The position numbers were made by a program, and so were the translations under genes. 64,000 nucleotides of DNA from Limisalsivibrio acetivorans. GTDB lineage: Bacteria; Chrysiogenota; Deferribacteres; Deferribacterales; Geovibrionaceae. The notes below the pieces were generated by a model that saw only the letters and a program-made list of their open reading frames with translations, was not told where the DNA came from and did not search any database. Positions within the stretch are counted from its first letter, which is position 1. Every line of letters starts with the position of its first letter. Of this stretch, positions 27,697-44,313 are shown in pieces. The stretch lies in assembly GCF_000421105.1 (NCBI RefSeq), contig NZ_ATWF01000001.1:1088930-1152929 (forward strand), in the 5' to 3' direction.

Positions 27697-28319
27697 TATA
27701 CTAAAACCTCCTCTATACGGTCGATTGCGTCCTTAACAACGATCACCTTGCGGGAGTTGATAAGGTCGTAAACATTAAGACCGTTCACATTAAGCAGATC
27801 CACATAGGGGATATTCCTGAAAGCCCTGACAACCTTTTCATCAAGGTTTTTGTATACAACGAGAACCTTTCTGTTAGCGTCAAAATTCTTAAGAATTTCA
27901 ACCGCTTCCTTGGTCTTACCGTCTTTAACGGTTATCTCGTCAACAAAAACAAGGCTGCCATCTTCCTGCTTAGCATTGATTGCTGATTTGAGGGCGTTCT
28001 TAACCTTTTTCTTAGGCATTGAGTAGGAGTAGTCCCTAGGCTGGGGACCAAAAATGGTCGCACCGCCGCGCCACAAGGGGGACTTGATAGTACCGGCTCT
28101 CGCACGGCCTGTTCCTTTCTGCCTGTAAGGCTTCTTTCCTCCGCCCGTTATCTTTGCCCTGTTAAGGGTTGCGTGGGTTCCCGCTCTTCTGCCGGCGAGC
28201 TGCATGGTTACGACCTCATGCATCAGCTCGGGCTTGACGGGATAGCTCGTGATGGAATCGTTTATCTCCACCTCTCCCACTTTCTCATTCTTTACGTTTT
28301 TAAGTTCGAAAGATGCCAT
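27696..28319 (-). CDS. rplD: 50S ribosomal protein L4
   Basis: A 207-residue L4 with the tunnel loop ([34 protein letters not shown]). In E. coli it represses the S10 operon; no leader of that kind precedes rpsJ here because tuf lies directly upstream. Confidence 0.97.
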   Translation of the reverse strand: MASFELKNVKNEKVGEVEINDSITSYPVKPELMHEVVTMQLAGRRAGTHATLNRAKITGGGKKPYRQKGTGRARAGTIKSPLWRGGATIFGPQPRDYSYSMPKKKVKNALKSAINAKQEDGSLVFVDEITVKDGKTKEAVEILKNFDANRKVLVVYKNLDEKVVRAFRNIPYVDLLNVNGLNVYDLINSRKVIVVKDAIDRIEEVLV

Positions 28320-28336
28320 CTTTTCCTCTGTCAGCC

Positions 28337-28969
28337 TTACTTCTTAACCGCTTCCCTTATGTACACGATAGATTCGTCGTGACCGGGAATCGCACCTTTT
28401 ACAAGAAGAAGATTTGTTTCAGGGATTACTTTAACCACATCGAGCTTCTGAACGGTAACTGTCTTACCGCCCATTCTTCCGGGCATCTTTTTGCCTTTAG
28501 GCGTTTCACCCGGAAACTCACACATGCCCACTGCACCAGGGGCTCTGTGGAAGTGCGAACCGTGTGTCTTGGGTCCGCCGCCGAAACCATATCTCTTCAC
28601 TGCACCTTGAAAGCCTTTACCGATCGATGTTCCCTGAACATCTATCTTGTCGCCAGCTTCAAATACTTGAACGTTAAGCTCTTGCCCAATCTCGTAATCC
28701 GCTTCGTTATCAAGACGAAACTCTTTGAGATATCTGTGGGGATCAACGTTCAGTTTCTTGAAGTAGCCACCCATCGGTTTGTTGACTCTCTTTTCCTTCA
28801 GGATCTTTTCAAATCCCAATTGGATGGCACTGTAACCGTTCTGCTCTACGGTTCTTTTGTTCACTACTACACAAGGTCCAGCTTGAACCACTGTGACAGG
28901 GATGACTGTACCGTCTTCGGTAAATACCTGTGTCATCCCTACTTTTTTTCCGATTATCGCTTTTGCCAT
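28337..28969 (-). CDS. rplC: 50S ribosomal protein L3
   Basis: A 210-residue L3 ([64 protein letters not shown]), an early 23S rRNA assembly protein with a loop reaching the peptidyl-transferase centre. Confidence 0.98.
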   Translation of the reverse strand: MAKAIIGKKVGMTQVFTEDGTVIPVTVVQAGPCVVVNKRTVEQNGYSAIQLGFEKILKEKRVNKPMGGYFKKLNVDPHRYLKEFRLDNEADYEIGQELNVQVFEAGDKIDVQGTSIGKGFQGAVKRYGFGGGPKTHGSHFHRAPGAVGMCEFPGETPKGKKMPGRMGGKTVTVQKLDVVKVIPETNLLLVKGAIPGHDESIVYIREAVKK

Positions 28970-28986
28970 CTCGTTAAACCTTCAAG

Positions 28987-29295
28987 TTAAAGTTTTATCT
29001 CGACATCTACGCCGGCTGAGAGTTCTAGCTTCATCAGCGCGTCAATAGTCTGGGGGTTATGTTCGAAGATATCTATAAGACGCTTGTGGGTCCTGATCTC
29101 GAACTGCTCCCTGGCCTTCTTATTGACGTGCGGAGAACGAAGCACTGCAAACTTCTCTATACGGGTGGGAAGGGGGATAGGTCCTACGACCTTTGCCCCT
29201 GTCCTCATGGCAGTGCTAACAATATCCTTCACTGCCTTGTCGAGAATTTTGAAATCGAATGCCTTGAGCTTGATACGAATCTTTTGACTTTCCAT
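28987..29295 (-). CDS. rpsJ: 30S ribosomal protein S10 (NusE)
   Basis: A 102-residue S10 ([56 protein letters not shown]). It also acts as NusE in antitermination. The ATG at 29295 lies eight bases after AGGA; a GTG immediately before it is less likely. It follows tuf by 15 bases. Confidence 0.97.
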   Translation of the reverse strand: MESQKIRIKLKAFDFKILDKAVKDIVSTAMRTGAKVVGPIPLPTRIEKFAVLRSPHVNKKAREQFEIRTHKRLIDIFEHNPQTIDALMKLELSAGVDVEIKL

Positions 29296-29310
29296 CACCT
29301 GATTCCTTGA

Positions 29311-30501
29311 TTACTCAACTATCTCTGTAACCACGCCTGCACCGACTGTACGTCCGCCTTCACGAATAGCGAAACGAAGACCGGGCTCCATGGCAACAGG
29401 AGTGATAAGCTCTACTTCACCGCTGATGTTGTCACCGGGCATTACCATCTCGGTTCCCTCGGGAAGAGTGATTACGCCTGTAACGTCCGTCGTACGGAAG
29501 TAGAACTGAGGACGGTAACCGCTGAAGAAAGGTGTGTGGCGTCCGCCTTCCTCTTTAGTCAGGATGTAAGCCTCGCACTTGTACTTGTTGTGAGGCTTGA
29601 TTGTGCCGGGGCGGCAAAGTACCTGACCACGCTCTACGTCGTCCTTCTTGATTCCACGGAGAAGTACTCCTACGTTGTCACCCGCCTCGCCTTCATCAAG
29701 GATCTTACGGAACATCTCTACGCCTGTTACCGTTGTCTTGATTGTGTCGCGGATTCCAACTATCTCTATTTCCTCACCAACTTTGATCTTACCCTGCTCA
29801 ATACGGCCGGTCACTACTGTTCCCCTACCGGATATACTGAACACGTCCTCGATAGGCATGATAAACTCTTTGTCGATATCACGCTCGGGCTCGGGAATGT
29901 AGTCGTCCATTGCCTGTACGAGTTCGTGGATTGCTCCTGCCCACTGGTCGTCGGTGGGGTTCTCAAGAGCTTTAAGGGCGCTTCCCTTTACTACGGGAAG
30001 ATCGTCGCCGGGGAATTCATAGGCGGAAAGAAGGTCTCTTACCTCAAGCTCTACAAGCTCGAGAAGCTCTTCGTCATCCACCATATCTACCTTGTTCATG
30101 AATACGATGATGCAGGGCACGCCTACCTGACGGGCGAGCAGGATGTGCTCACGAGTCTGGGGCATGGGACCGTCTGCGGAGCTTACAACAAGGATTGCTC
30201 CATCCATCTGTGCTGCACCAGTGATCATGTTCTTTACATAGTCTGCGTGTCCGGGGCAGTCTACGTGTGCATAGTGACGGTTTGCACTCTCGTACTCTAC
30301 GTGTGCGGTGGCGATTGTAATTCCACGCTCACGCTCCTCAGGGGCCTTGTCAATGTTGCCGTAATCAACAAATGACGCACCGCCGGACTGAGCAAGAACG
30401 TTTGTTATTGCTGCTGTAAGCGTTGTCTTACCATGGTCTACGTGACCAATCGTTCCCACGTTGACGTGGGGCTTTGAACGGGTAAACTTCTCTTTAGCCA
30501 T
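29311..30501 (-). CDS. tuf: Elongation factor Tu, copy 1
   Basis: A 396-residue EF-Tu that delivers aminoacyl-tRNA to the ribosome. GTPase motifs: GHVDHGKT (P-loop), [12 protein letters not shown] (switch II), NKVD and the SAL-type loop (GSALKAL), followed by domains II and III. The protein is identical to that of the second copy at 45310-46500. It lies between fusA and rpsJ, the usual str-operon place. Confidence 0.99.
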   Translation of the reverse strand: MAKEKFTRSKPHVNVGTIGHVDHGKTTLTAAITNVLAQSGGASFVDYGNIDKAPEERERGITIATAHVEYESANRHYAHVDCPGHADYVKNMITGAAQMDGAILVVSSADGPMPQTREHILLARQVGVPCIIVFMNKVDMVDDEELLELVELEVRDLLSAYEFPGDDLPVVKGSALKALENPTDDQWAGAIHELVQAMDDYIPEPERDIDKEFIMPIEDVFSISGRGTVVTGRIEQGKIKVGEEIEIVGIRDTIKTTVTGVEMFRKILDEGEAGDNVGVLLRGIKKDDVERGQVLCRPGTIKPHNKYKCEAYILTKEEGGRHTPFFSGYRPQFYFRTTDVTGVITLPEGTEMVMPGDNISGEVELITPVAMEPGLRFAIREGGRTVGAGVVTEIVE

Positions 30502-30521
30502 TCTGGATTCCTCCTGATTCT

Positions 30522-32597
30522 CTATGCGTTAGATTTCATTATTTCGTCTGCGATGTTGTTCGGTACCTGCTCGTAGTGGTCAAACTGCATGGTTGATGTA
30601 GCACGACCCTGTGTAATTGAGCGAAGTGTAGTGGTGTAACCGAACATCTCCTTGAGTGGCACCCAGCACTTGATAACCTGTGCTCCGCCTCTCATATCCA
30701 TTCCTTCAACACGGCCCCTTCTTGAGTTAAGGTCGCCCATAACATCCCCTGTGTACTCCTCGGGGGAAACAACCTCAACCTTCATGATAGGCTCAAGGAT
30801 GATAGGATCAGCTTTCTTCATGGTATCTTTGAAAGCCATGGAGCCGGCGATCTTGAATGCCATCTCGTTGGAGTCAACATCGTGGTATGAGCCGTCGAAA
30901 AGGGTTACACGGCAGTCAACAACAGGGAATCCTGCGGATACACCGCTCTCCATTGCCTCTTCCACACCCTTCTGAACTGCGGGGATGTAGTCCTTAGGAA
31001 CAACACCACCGACAATCTTGTTTACGAACTCGAAACCGCTGCCCGCTTCAAGGGGCTCAAGCTCAAGCCATACGTGCCCATACTGTCCACGACCACCTGT
31101 CTGCTTGATGTATTTACCCTCTCCCTTAACAGTCTTCTTGAATGCTTCACGGTAAGCAACCTGAGGGTTACCAACGTTCGCTTCAACCTTGAACTCTCTA
31201 AGGAGACGGTCAACGATGATCTCAAGGTGAAGCTCACCCATTCCTGAGATGATCGTCTGCCCTGTTTCATCATCCACCTTCACACGGAAGGAGGGGTCTT
31301 CGGAAGCGAGTTTGCCGAGAGCCACAGTAAGCTTGTCCTGGTCGGACTTGGTCTTGGGCTCAATAGCAACTGAAAGAACGGGCTCGGGGAACTCCATGGA
31401 CTCAAGAATAACGGGCTTGTCCTCTGCGCAGAGGGTATCGCCGGTTGTGGTGTACTTGAGACCAACGGTGGCGCAGATATCACCTGCGTAGATCTCCTTA
31501 ATCTCCTCACGCTTATCTGCGTGCATCTTAAGAAGACGGCCCACACGCTCTTTCTTGTTCTTAGTGGAGTTAAGAACATAGCTTCCGGACTCGAGCTTAC
31601 CGGAGTAAACCCTGAAGTATGTGAGCTGACCCATGTAGGGGTCGGTCATAATCTTGAATGCGAGTCCTGCAAAGGGCTCATCATCGCTGGACTTTCTAAC
31701 GATCTCGCCCTCACCATTCATATCGGTTCCTCTAACAGCGGGAACCTGAGTGGGGTTGGGCATGTAGTTTACTACAGCGTCAAGGAGGGGCTGAACACCC
31801 TTGTTCTTAAACGCTGTTCCGCAGAGCATAGGAACAAACTCGAGGTTGAGGCATCCCATACGGATTCCCATGATAAGCTCATCGTTGGTGATCTCCTCAC
31901 CTTCGAAATACTTGTTCATGAGTTCTTCGTCGCTTTCTGCAACGGTCTCGATGAGGTTCTCTCTGTACTCGTTAGCCTGGTCCACGTAATCTTCGGGGAT
32001 ATCAGTTATATCAAACTTAGCGCCGAGCTCCTCACCCTTCCAGATATAAGCCTTCATCTCAACGAGGTCGATAATCCCCTCGAATTTGTCCTCGGCTCCA
32101 ATCGGAATCTGGATAGGAAGGGGCTTTGCACGAAGCCTTTCTTTAACCTGATTTACAACGTTGAAAAAGTCCGCACCAGTACGGTCCATCTTGTTAACGA
32201 AGGCCATACGGGGAACCTTGTATTTATCCGCCTGTCTCCATACGGTTTCAGACTGGGGCTCAACGCCGCCCACTGCGCAGAATACCGCAACGGCACCGTC
32301 AAGTACCTTCAGGGAACGCTCAACCTCAATGGTGAAGTCAACGTGCCCGGGAGTATCAATGATGTTAATCCTGTAGTCGCCCCAGAAGCACTGGGTTGTA
32401 GCGGAAGTGATGGTGATACCGCGTTCCTTCTCCTGCTCCATCCAGTCCATGGTGGCTGCGCCGTCATGAACCTCACCGATCTTATAGTTGATACCGGTGT
32501 AGAAAAGGACCCTCTCGGTCGTCGTAGTCTTTCCGGCATCGATGTGAGCCATGATACCGATATTCCGCTGTTTCTCCAAAGCTACTTTTCTTGCCAC
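30522..32597 (-). CDS. fusA: Elongation factor G
   Basis: A 691-residue translocase GTPase: [24 protein letters not shown] (P-loop), [19 protein letters not shown], with domain IV starting after the [17 protein letters not shown] segment that is typical of EF-G. GTG start with GGAGG upstream. Single copy in this window. Confidence 0.98.
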   Translation of the reverse strand: MARKVALEKQRNIGIMAHIDAGKTTTTERVLFYTGINYKIGEVHDGAATMDWMEQEKERGITITSATTQCFWGDYRINIIDTPGHVDFTIEVERSLKVLDGAVAVFCAVGGVEPQSETVWRQADKYKVPRMAFVNKMDRTGADFFNVVNQVKERLRAKPLPIQIPIGAEDKFEGIIDLVEMKAYIWKGEELGAKFDITDIPEDYVDQANEYRENLIETVAESDEELMNKYFEGEEITNDELIMGIRMGCLNLEFVPMLCGTAFKNKGVQPLLDAVVNYMPNPTQVPAVRGTDMNGEGEIVRKSSDDEPFAGLAFKIMTDPYMGQLTYFRVYSGKLESGSYVLNSTKNKKERVGRLLKMHADKREEIKEIYAGDICATVGLKYTTTGDTLCAEDKPVILESMEFPEPVLSVAIEPKTKSDQDKLTVALGKLASEDPSFRVKVDDETGQTIISGMGELHLEIIVDRLLREFKVEANVGNPQVAYREAFKKTVKGEGKYIKQTGGRGQYGHVWLELEPLEAGSGFEFVNKIVGGVVPKDYIPAVQKGVEEAMESGVSAGFPVVDCRVTLFDGSYHDVDSNEMAFKIAGSMAFKDTMKKADPIILEPIMKVEVVSPEEYTGDVMGDLNSRRGRVEGMDMRGGAQVIKCWVPLKEMFGYTTTLRSITQGRATSTMQFDHYEQVPNNIADEIMKSNA

Positions 32598-32608
32598 TTA
32601 AGCCTCCC

Positions 32609-33082
<474 letters not shown>

Positions 33083-33089
33083 CTACACC

Positions 33090-33461
33090 TTACTTAGGTT
33101 TCTTCACGCCGTACTTGGAGCGTGACTGTTTCCTGTTCTGCACACCTTCGGAATCGAGTGCGCCCCTTACGATCTTATAACGAACACCAGGAAGGTCTTT
33201 CACCCTTCCGCCCCTAACGAGAACAACGGAGTGTTCCTGAAGGTTATGTCCGATACCGGGGATGTACGCAGTTACTTCGATTCCTGAAGTAAGCCTGATT
33301 CTCGCAACCTTACGAAGAGCCGAGTTGGGCTTCTTGGGGGTTGTTGTATAAACCCTAGTGCAAACGCCCCTTCTCTGGGGGTTATTCTGCAGTGCAGGAG
33401 ATTTGGTCTTTTTGGTGACCTTCTTTCTTCCTTTTCTCACCAGCTGGTTCAAAGTGGGCAA
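33090..33461 (-). CDS. rpsL: 30S ribosomal protein S12
   Basis: A 123-residue S12 at the decoding centre ([38 protein letters not shown]; the Lys of KKPNSA is the streptomycin-resistance position). The start codon is TTG (reading TTG CCC ACT), with GGAGG seven bases upstream and no in-frame ATG nearby. First gene after the promoter at 33660-33688. Confidence 0.97.
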   Translation of the reverse strand: MPTLNQLVRKGRKKVTKKTKSPALQNNPQRRGVCTRVYTTTPKKPNSALRKVARIRLTSGIEVTAYIPGIGHNLQEHSVVLVRGGRVKDLPGVRYKIVRGALDSEGVQNRKQSRSKYGVKKPK

Positions 33462-33858
33462 CCTAGCACCTCCAAAATTCTTGAGGGATTCTTTGTCCCT
33501 GTTAATTCTTTAAAAATCGCACCGGCCAACTTTTTTTCTTGCCGTGTGCTCTATTCCACAATGCGGTTTCCGATTTATGCAAACGGGGCTTCCTAAACTG
33601 CCGAAACTCCCGAATTGTGCGGATTTGGGCGCACTTATAAATAGGCGAAACGAGCAAAAATACTAACAATGCTTTACAAGTATGTCAAGCACTTTCAGGG
33701 GAGAGGACATGAAAAGATCGTTGACCTGAAAACGTTCTGTTCTCAGGAAGTTAGATCTCCCAGGATGGGATCTGCAGAAAATTATTTGCAAAATAAACGT
33801 TAAGTACATAATGGGGTACGGGCCTTTACGACCCGCACCCTATATATAATGTATACGT
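33462..33858. other. Intergenic region between rpoC and rpsL: leader and rpoC 3' end
   Basis: No gene is seen. On the minus strand it holds, in transcript order, an imperfect GC-rich hairpin just after rpoC (33808-33842, G.U-containing stem, no T tract), a second small hairpin (AGATC...GATCT around 33752-33772), the strong promoter at 33660-33688 and a leader of about 190 nt to the rpsL start. No attenuator was recognised in the leader. Confidence 0.6.
33660..33688 (-). promoter_or_regulatory. Strong sigma-70-type promoter for the rpsL/str-S10-spc-alpha transcript
   Basis: On the minus strand TTGACA (33688-33683) and TAGTAT (33665-33660) are separated by exactly 17 bases. It lies about 200 bp upstream of rpsL. 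Confidence 0.8.
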
Positions 33859-37929
<4,071 letters not shown>

Positions 37930-37931
37930 AC

Positions 37932-40900
37932 CTATACGTCCTCCCTGCCAGAAGCGTCTACATCGATATCAATGTCATCTTCCTCACTAGCCGCTGCCTC
38001 TTCTTCCTCAATGTCCTTTCCTGTCTTGAGCTCTATATCAAGGGCAAGACCCTGAAGCTCTTTGATAAGAACGTTGAACGATTCGGGCATGCTGGGTGAG
38101 AAGCTGAAGTTGCCGTTAACTATTGCCTCGTACACCGTTGTTCTTCCTTCGACGTCATCGGATTTAACGGTGAGCATCTCCTGGAGTATGTTGGCTGCGC
38201 CGTATGCCTCAAGCGCCCAAACCTCCATCTCTCCGAGACGCTGGCCTCCGAACTGGGCCTTACCGCCGAGGGGCTGCTGGGTTACGAGTGAGTATGGTCC
38301 GGTGGAACGTGCGTGGATCTTCGTATCAACGAGGTGGTGGAGCTTAAGCACGTACATGATTCCCACCGTAACTTCCTGGTCGAAACGCTCTCCGGTTCTT
38401 CCATCGTAGAGGATGGTCTGTCCGTCCTCCTGGAATCCGGCACGGGCGAGCATCTCCTTGATGTCCTCCTCCCTTGCGCTATCGAATACCTCGGTGGCAA
38501 CCTTGAAGCCGAGAGCCCTCGCAGCCCAGCCGAGGTGGGTTTCAAGAACCTGTCCGATGTTCATTCGCGAGGGAACCGAGAGGGGGTTGAGCACTATCTC
38601 AACGGGTGTGCCATCGGGAAGATAGGGCATATCCTCTTCGGGTAGTACTCGAGAAACAACACCCTTGTTACCGTGGCGTCCCGCCATCTTGTCACCAACA
38701 CTGAGCTTACGCTTAATAGCAACATACACCTTTACGGACTTAAGAACGCCGGCGGGGAGCTCATCACCCTTCTCCACCTTCTTCTTCTTGTCCTTGTACA
38801 GATCCTCGGTGTCCCTGACCTTTTCGAAATATACGTTATTAATAGTAACAAGCTCTTCCTCAAAGGAACGCTTGTCCTCCACAGGGAGGTTCATAAAGTC
38901 GGAGTAGTCGAGCTCTGTGAGGAAATCCTCCTCAAGAACTGTGCCCTCCTTGATGGAGCAGTCGCCGGAGGTGTAGTCCTCGGTGACCTTGCGGCCGGCC
39001 AGAAGGTGTATAATCCTCGACTTTCTAGCCTTCTCAAGGGAGTTGAGCATCCTTTCGTACTCTTTGTTCAGATCCTCATGCTCGTGGTTTTCGATCTCTT
39101 CGGTACGGCCATCCTTCTCGATGCCCCTTCTGGTCATAACCTGAACATCAACGATGGTTCCAGTTATGCTCGGGGGAACTCTGAGGGAAGCGTCCTTAAC
39201 ATCGCCGGCCTTCTCACCGAAGATGGCACGGAGGAGCTTCTCCTCTGGCGTGGCCTGTGTTTCACCCTTGGGCGTAACCTTACCCACGAGGATGTCGCCG
39301 GGGCGTACCTTTGCACCCACACGGATGATTCCGCTCTCATCAAGATCCTTGAGTGCTTCATCACTTACGTTGGGTATATCCGAGGTAATCTCTTCGGGTC
39401 CGAGCTTGGTGTCTCTCGCCTCAACTTCGAATACCTCAATATGAATGGAGGTGTATGCATCCTCCTTAACAAGCTTCTCAGATATGAGGATGGAGTCCTC
39501 ATAGTTGTATCCCATCCAGGGCATGAAGGCGAGGACCACGTTCTTGCCGAGGGCAAGCTCACCACCCTGAGTGGCGGGCCCGCCTGCAAGTATGGCTCCC
39601 TTCTTCACATGCTCACCCTTGTCCACGATGGGCTTGAAGTTGATACATGTGTCCTGGTTGGATCTTCTGTATTTTACGAGGTCGTAGACATCAACACCGA
39701 AGTCCCTGCCGTCCTCGTATCGAACAACAATCTTAACAGCATCAATATAGTCCACAACACCTTCGTGGTCTGCAATAACAACCGCACCGGAATCCACAGC
39801 AACCTTGCGCTCAAGGCCCGTTCCCACTATTGGGGAGTCTGTGCGGATGAGCGGAACACCCTGACGCTGCATGTTTGAACCCATAAGTGCCCGGTTCGCA
39901 TCATCGTGCTCAAGGAAGGGGATAAGAGCCGAAGATACGGATACAATCTGCTTAGGAGAAACGTCCATATAGTCGATATTTTCCTTGGGCGTCTGGAGTG
40001 ATTCACCCTTATGTCTCGCCGCTACGTACTCACGAATGAAGTTACGGTTTTCATCAAGGGGGGCGTTCGCCTGAGCAATGGTGTAATCCTCTTCCTCGAT
40101 GGCGGACATGTACACAACCTCTTCGGTTACGTGGCCGTCCTCAACCTTCCTGTAAGGGGTTTCGATGAAACCGAACTCGTTGATCTTGGCGAAGGTTGTA
40201 AGGGACGTAATAAGACCGATGTTCGGTCCTTCAGGTGTCTCAATGGGACAGATACGTCCGTAGTGAGATGTATGAACGTCTCGTACCTCGAAGCCCGCTC
40301 TATCACGGTTCAGACCGCCGGGTCCGAGGGCTGAAAGCCTTCTCTTATGGGTAATCTCACTCAGCGGATTCGTCTGGTCCATGAACTGCGAGAGCTGGTA
40401 GCTTCCGAAGAACTCCTTAATGGAGGCTGAAAGGGGCTTCGCATTGAGAAGGTCCTGGGGAGTAAGATCCTCGATATCCTGGATACTCATACGCTCCTTA
40501 ACCGTCTTCTCCATTCTGGAGAGTCCGATGCGGATGTGGTTCTGAAGCTGCTCGCCCGCTGCCCTAACACGTCTGTGGCCGAGGTGGTCGATATCATCAA
40601 CGTTGTCTGTGCCCTTACGGATATTCTCAAGGACTCGTACCGTTTCCACGATATCATCCTTGCTGAGCGTTGTATGGTCGAGGTCTGTATCAAGGCCGAG
40701 CCTCTTGTTGATCTTAAGTCGACCAACCCTTGAAAGGTCGTATCTTTTAGGGTTGAAGAAGAGGTTATCGAAGAGTGCTCTGGAGGTATCCTCAGTGGCG
40801 GGTTCTCCGGGTCTGAGCTTTCTATATATCTCAATGAGAGCATCCTCTTCGCTCTTAACCTTGTCAGTGGCGAGGATGTCGCGGATTACACTGTCCGCTG

Positions 40901-41939
40901 TAGCTTTATCAATGAAAAGCAGTCTGAACTCATTGATTCCGCTTTCCGCAAGCTTCTCAAGCGCTTCCTCTGTAACAGGAGAGTTTGATTCGATAACAAC
41001 CTCGCCGTCCGAATCAACAAGATCATCGGAGAAGAAGGTGTGCTGGATATCCTCGAACTGTACGGGGATACGGGAGATGCCTGCTTTTATAAGACGTTTT
41101 CTTGCGGCCTTCGTTATCTTATGATTTGCCTTAACAACGATTTCGCCGTTTTCGTCTTTAATATCCAGAGAGTTACGCTGACCAATCAGCCTCTCCTGGT
41201 TGAATTCCTTAGTCATGGAACCGTCCTGGGCCACTACTATATGTACCATATCGTAGTAGGTCTCAAGGATCTGCTTCTCGCTCATACCGAGGGCTTTGAG
41301 TAGAACGGTTACCGGTATCTTACGTTTCTTGTCGATGCGGACATACATGATGTTCTTCGCATCGAAGTCAAAATCTATCCATGAACCCCTGTAGGGTATG
41401 ATTCTTGCACTGAAAAGGTGCTTTTCGACAACACTTTTCGACGCAGTAATGTCTTCGAAGAAGATTCCGGGTGAACGGTGGAGCTGGTTTACGATAACCC
41501 TTTCAACACCGTTGATTACGAAAGTTCCTCTGTCGGTCATCAATGGAACGTCGCAGAGGTATACCTCGGATTCTTTGGCGGAAACGACCAGTTTTTCACC
41601 TGTTTCTTCGTTAACGTCATAGTTTACAAGTCGAACTTTTACTTTTAACGGAGCAGCAAAGGTCGTGCTTCGGTCGATTGCCTCCCTCGGGGTGTACTTA
41701 GGCTTCTCGAGGGTATAGCTGAGATACTCGAGCACTGAAGTTTCGTTGAAATCAGTTATAGGGAATATTTCCCTGAATACTTCCTCAAGACCCTTGACCG
41801 TGCGGTCCTCTTCGGATATTCCCTCTTGGAGGAACTCAACGTATGAGCTCTTCTGTACCTCAATGAGGTCGGGCATATCGATTACTTTGGGAATCTTTGA
41901 GAAGCTTACTCTTTCAACGGGTTTCCTGGTTGAATCCAT
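37932..41939 (-). CDS. rpoB: DNA-directed RNA polymerase subunit beta
   Basis: A 1335-residue beta subunit. The rifampicin-binding region reads [20 protein letters not shown] and LSALGPGG, sensitive-type residues (D, H, R, S) included. The C-terminal segment has [10 protein letters not shown] and [18 protein letters not shown]. The ATG at 41939, with AGGTGATAA upstream, is chosen; an 18-codon longer reading is rejected. Confidence 0.99.
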   Translation of the reverse strand: MDSTRKPVERVSFSKIPKVIDMPDLIEVQKSSYVEFLQEGISEEDRTVKGLEEVFREIFPITDFNETSVLEYLSYTLEKPKYTPREAIDRSTTFAAPLKVKVRLVNYDVNEETGEKLVVSAKESEVYLCDVPLMTDRGTFVINGVERVIVNQLHRSPGIFFEDITASKSVVEKHLFSARIIPYRGSWIDFDFDAKNIMYVRIDKKRKIPVTVLLKALGMSEKQILETYYDMVHIVVAQDGSMTKEFNQERLIGQRNSLDIKDENGEIVVKANHKITKAARKRLIKAGISRIPVQFEDIQHTFFSDDLVDSDGEVVIESNSPVTEEALEKLAESGINEFRLLFIDKATADSVIRDILATDKVKSEEDALIEIYRKLRPGEPATEDTSRALFDNLFFNPKRYDLSRVGRLKINKRLGLDTDLDHTTLSKDDIVETVRVLENIRKGTDNVDDIDHLGHRRVRAAGEQLQNHIRIGLSRMEKTVKERMSIQDIEDLTPQDLLNAKPLSASIKEFFGSYQLSQFMDQTNPLSEITHKRRLSALGPGGLNRDRAGFEVRDVHTSHYGRICPIETPEGPNIGLITSLTTFAKINEFGFIETPYRKVEDGHVTEEVVYMSAIEEEDYTIAQANAPLDENRNFIREYVAARHKGESLQTPKENIDYMDVSPKQIVSVSSALIPFLEHDDANRALMGSNMQRQGVPLIRTDSPIVGTGLERKVAVDSGAVVIADHEGVVDYIDAVKIVVRYEDGRDFGVDVYDLVKYRRSNQDTCINFKPIVDKGEHVKKGAILAGGPATQGGELALGKNVVLAFMPWMGYNYEDSILISEKLVKEDAYTSIHIEVFEVEARDTKLGPEEITSDIPNVSDEALKDLDESGIIRVGAKVRPGDILVGKVTPKGETQATPEEKLLRAIFGEKAGDVKDASLRVPPSITGTIVDVQVMTRRGIEKDGRTEEIENHEHEDLNKEYERMLNSLEKARKSRIIHLLAGRKVTEDYTSGDCSIKEGTVLEEDFLTELDYSDFMNLPVEDKRSFEEELVTINNVYFEKVRDTEDLYKDKKKKVEKGDELPAGVLKSVKVYVAIKRKLSVGDKMAGRHGNKGVVSRVLPEEDMPYLPDGTPVEIVLNPLSVPSRMNIGQVLETHLGWAARALGFKVATEVFDSAREEDIKEMLARAGFQEDGQTILYDGRTGERFDQEVTVGIMYVLKLHHLVDTKIHARSTGPYSLVTQQPLGGKAQFGGQRLGEMEVWALEAYGAANILQEMLTVKSDDVEGRTTVYEAIVNGNFSFSPSMPESFNVLIKELQGLALDIELKTGKDIEEEEAAASEEDDIDIDVDASGREDV

Positions 41940-42043
41940 ATTTATCACCTGCGCGGATATATATCCAATTATATATGAAGGCAGGGGGAGCATAGAAACT
42001 CCCCCTGTGTAATTCTAACAATTTTTGCTATTATGAGAGGTAC

Positions 42044-42424
42044 TTACTTAACTTCTACAGAAGCACCGGACTCTTCAAGCTTGGTCTTAAGTTCTTCAGC
42101 CTCTTCCTTGGGGATGCCTTCTTTAACGGGGCTGGGAGCGCCGTCAACGAGAGCCTTCGCTTCTTTGAGACCAAGACCAGTGATTTCTCTAACTACTTTA
42201 ATAACCTGAACCTTCTTATCGCCAGCGCCAGTAAGCACTACGTCAAATTCAGTCTGCTCTTCAGCCGCAGCAGCTTCGCCGCCAGCAGCCGCACCGGGCA
42301 TCATTGCAACGGGAGCCGCTGCTGATACGCCGAATTTGTCTTCGAGCTCTTTAACGAAATCTGCAAGCTCGATAACGGTCATGTTTTCGATAAATTCTAC
42401 AACTTGCTCTTTAGTAACAGACAT
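42044..42424 (-). CDS. rplL: 50S ribosomal protein L7/L12
   Basis: A 126-residue stalk protein: N-terminal dimerisation helices ([22 protein letters not shown]), an Ala/Gly hinge ([17 protein letters not shown]) and the factor-binding C-domain ([28 protein letters not shown]). The ATG at 42424 has GGAGG five bases upstream. Confidence 0.98.
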   Translation of the reverse strand: MSVTKEQVVEFIENMTVIELADFVKELEDKFGVSAAAPVAMMPGAAAGGEAAAAEEQTEFDVVLTGAGDKKVQVIKVVREITGLGLKEAKALVDGAPSPVKEGIPKEEAEELKTKLEESGASVEVK

Positions 42425-42435
42425 TTCGTCCTCCA

Positions 42436-42954
42436 TTAAGCTTCTTTTTGATCCTTAATTGCTGTAAGCACATTCAGCAGGCTGCGGGGGATGTTGCCCA
42501 GAAGTGATACAAAGTTCGATACGGGTGCATTCATCGATGCGAGAGCCTTGGCGAGGAGTTCATCCCTAGAGGGAAGATCCGCCAGTTTTTCAACGTCTCC
42601 CGCTGAAAGCATGTAGCCGTCGAGGAAGCCAGCCTTGATCTCGAGCTTTTCGAAATCCTTGGCGAAATTCTTCATATCTTTGGCTACAGCTGCGGGGTCG
42701 CCGCTTACGATGGTGCAGGCCGTAGGCTGCTTGAGAAATTCATCAAGCTCGGATATTTCATTGTTGTGCAGGGCGATTTTAACAAGCGTGTTCTTGACGA
42801 CTTTAAAATCGCTGCCCTTCTCCTTCACCGCAGAGCGGATAGCCGTAAGCTGCGGGAAGGTCAGTCCTTTATAGTTAGCCAAGAACAGCGCATCGGACTC
42901 CTTAATCTCTTCTGTGAGACCACTGACATAAGCTTCTTTTTCTTCTCTTGTCAC
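42436..42954 (-). CDS. rplJ: 50S ribosomal protein L10
   Basis: A 172-residue L10, the stalk base that carries L7/L12. The start is GTG ([17 protein letters not shown]) with GGAGGG five bases upstream; the in-frame ATG four codons earlier contains that site and is rejected. C-terminal helices for L12 binding are present ([14 protein letters not shown] end). Eleven bases before rplL. Confidence 0.96.
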   Translation of the reverse strand: MTREEKEAYVSGLTEEIKESDALFLANYKGLTFPQLTAIRSAVKEKGSDFKVVKNTLVKIALHNNEISELDEFLKQPTACTIVSGDPAAVAKDMKNFAKDFEKLEIKAGFLDGYMLSAGDVEKLADLPSRDELLAKALASMNAPVSNFVSLLGNIPRSLLNVLTAIKDQKEA

Positions 42955-42966
42955 GCTGCCCTCCAT

Positions 42967-43071
42967 TTTTCCGGTTGAGGTATATGTATCAACCGATCTC
43001 CGCAGGATTTACGCCCGAGTCGAAGAATCGAAACGGAGCACCTGCTTCTTTAACCAGATTGCTTTCGTACT
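42967..43071 (-). promoter_or_regulatory. Probable L10-type leader ahead of rplJ
   Basis: In many bacteria L10(L12)4 binds the rplJ leader and represses rplJL. This 105-base interval can form a hairpin just before rplJ (CGGTTGA / TCAACCG, 42971-42995) and holds a GCAGG...CCTGC pair overlapping a CTCCG...CGGAG pair. Assignment rests mostly on position; I could not confirm the kink-turn. Confidence 0.35.
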
Positions 43072-43773
43072 TTAAAGTTCGTTTACCAGCTTCTGGTGAT
43101 CCACTTTAACGCCGGGACTCATCGTTGTGGACACATAGATTCCCTTAACATACTGACCCTTCGCTGAGGAAGGCTTAAGCTTCATAAGGGTATCAAGAAG
43201 TGCTCTGATGTTCTGTGTAAGCTTGTCTGCATCGAAGCTCTTCTTTCCGACAACGGTATGGATTATTCCATTCTTGTCTACTCTGAACTCAATACGTCCC
43301 GCTTTGAGTTCGCCGACAACCTTGCCGATATCGTTTGTTACGCTGCCCACTTTGGGGTTGGGCATGAGACCCCTGGGGCCGAGTACACGGCCGAGTTTAC
43401 CAACGCTTCCCATCATATCGGGAGTCGCTACTACCTTGTCGAAGTCGAACCAGCCACCCTGCACCTTCTCGACCATATCGTCTTCTCCAACAAAGTCTGC
43501 ACCAGCCTCCTCAGCTTCCTTCGCTTTTTCCCCCTTAGCGAAGGCAAGTACACGGACATCCTTACCGGTTCCGTTGGGGAGGCTCACCGAACCACGGACC
43601 ATTTGGTCTGCGTGTTTCGGGTTGACACCAAGCTTAACAGCTATATCCACAGTTTCATCGAACTTGGCGAATGCTGTTTCTTTAACGAGACCTACGGCCT
43701 CTTCCAGGTCGTAAAGCTTGGTTCTGTCGATTTTCTCGAGAGCTGCCTGGTACAGCTTCCCTTTTTTAGCCAT
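43072..43773 (-). CDS. rplA: 50S ribosomal protein L1
   Basis: A 233-residue L1 ([34 protein letters not shown], and [15 protein letters not shown]). It forms the mobile stalk at the E site and in E. coli represses rplKA. It is separated from rplK by 101 bases that include a terminator-like hairpin. Confidence 0.98.
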   Translation of the reverse strand: MAKKGKLYQAALEKIDRTKLYDLEEAVGLVKETAFAKFDETVDIAVKLGVNPKHADQMVRGSVSLPNGTGKDVRVLAFAKGEKAKEAEEAGADFVGEDDMVEKVQGGWFDFDKVVATPDMMGSVGKLGRVLGPRGLMPNPKVGSVTNDIGKVVGELKAGRIEFRVDKNGIIHTVVGKKSFDADKLTQNIRALLDTLMKLKPSSAKGQYVKGIYVSTTMSPGVKVDHQKLVNEL

Positions 43774-43797
43774 TTGACGTCTCCTGTCTTTCAGACT

Positions 43798-43838
43798 AAA
43801 AAATGTTGGAGAGCCTTATGGGCTGACCAACATTTTTT
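43798..43838 (-). terminator. Terminator-like hairpin between rplK and rplA
   Basis: AAAATGTTGG and CCAACATTTT flank an inner AGCC/GGCT pair; six T follow on the transcript strand. It is placed inside an operon, 25 bp before rplA. It is either a partial terminator/attenuator or a processing/L1-binding structure. Confidence 0.55.
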
Positions 43839-43874
43839 GCAATGACATAAATTTACAGTGCTCAAAGATTGAGC

Positions 43875-44300
43875 TTAGAGCTCAACCTGAACTCCCATAC
43901 TTCTGGCGGAACCTGCTACAATCTTGATAGCCTGCTCCATTTCCTTTGTATTAAGGTCGGGCATCTTAACCTCGGCGATCCTTTCGATCTGCTCTCTGTT
44001 GAGTTTGCCCACCTTTTCAGCCTTGGGGCTGCTGCTCCCTTTGCTGAGCTTGATCTCTTTCATAATAAGCTCTGACACGGGGGGAGTCTTTGTGATAAAG
44101 GTAAAGCTTCTGTCCTCGTAAACGGTGATGATTACGGGAACCTTGAAGTCTCCCACGTTCTGCGTAGCTGCATTGAAAGCCTTGCAGAATTCCATGATGT
44201 TGATTCCTCTCTGACCGAGCGCGGGACCAACAGGAGGGGAGGGATTTGCTTTACCGGCAGGGATCTGCAGTTTAAGCTGCCCTGATACTTTCTTGGCCAT
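43875..44300 (-). CDS. rplK: 50S ribosomal protein L11
   Basis: A 141-residue L11 ([35 protein letters not shown]), the thiostrepton-region GTPase-centre protein. 13 bases after nusG. Confidence 0.98.
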   Translation of the reverse strand: MAKKVSGQLKLQIPAGKANPSPPVGPALGQRGINIMEFCKAFNAATQNVGDFKVPVIITVYEDRSFTFITKTPPVSELIMKEIKLSKGSSSPKAEKVGKLNREQIERIAEVKMPDLNTKEMEQAIKIVAGSARSMGVQVEL

Positions 44301-44313
44301 CTATAACCTCCGG

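Noticed and set aside
29536-30375. Long plus-strand frame opposite tuf copy 1 (and its repeat opposite copy 2)
   Set aside because: It mirrors the codon bias of tuf, occurs identically opposite both copies, and has no ribosome-binding site or family features.
33808-33842. Terminator directly after rpoC
   Set aside because: The hairpin contains G.U pairs and is not followed by a T tract, so it is recorded only as structure in the intergenic region.
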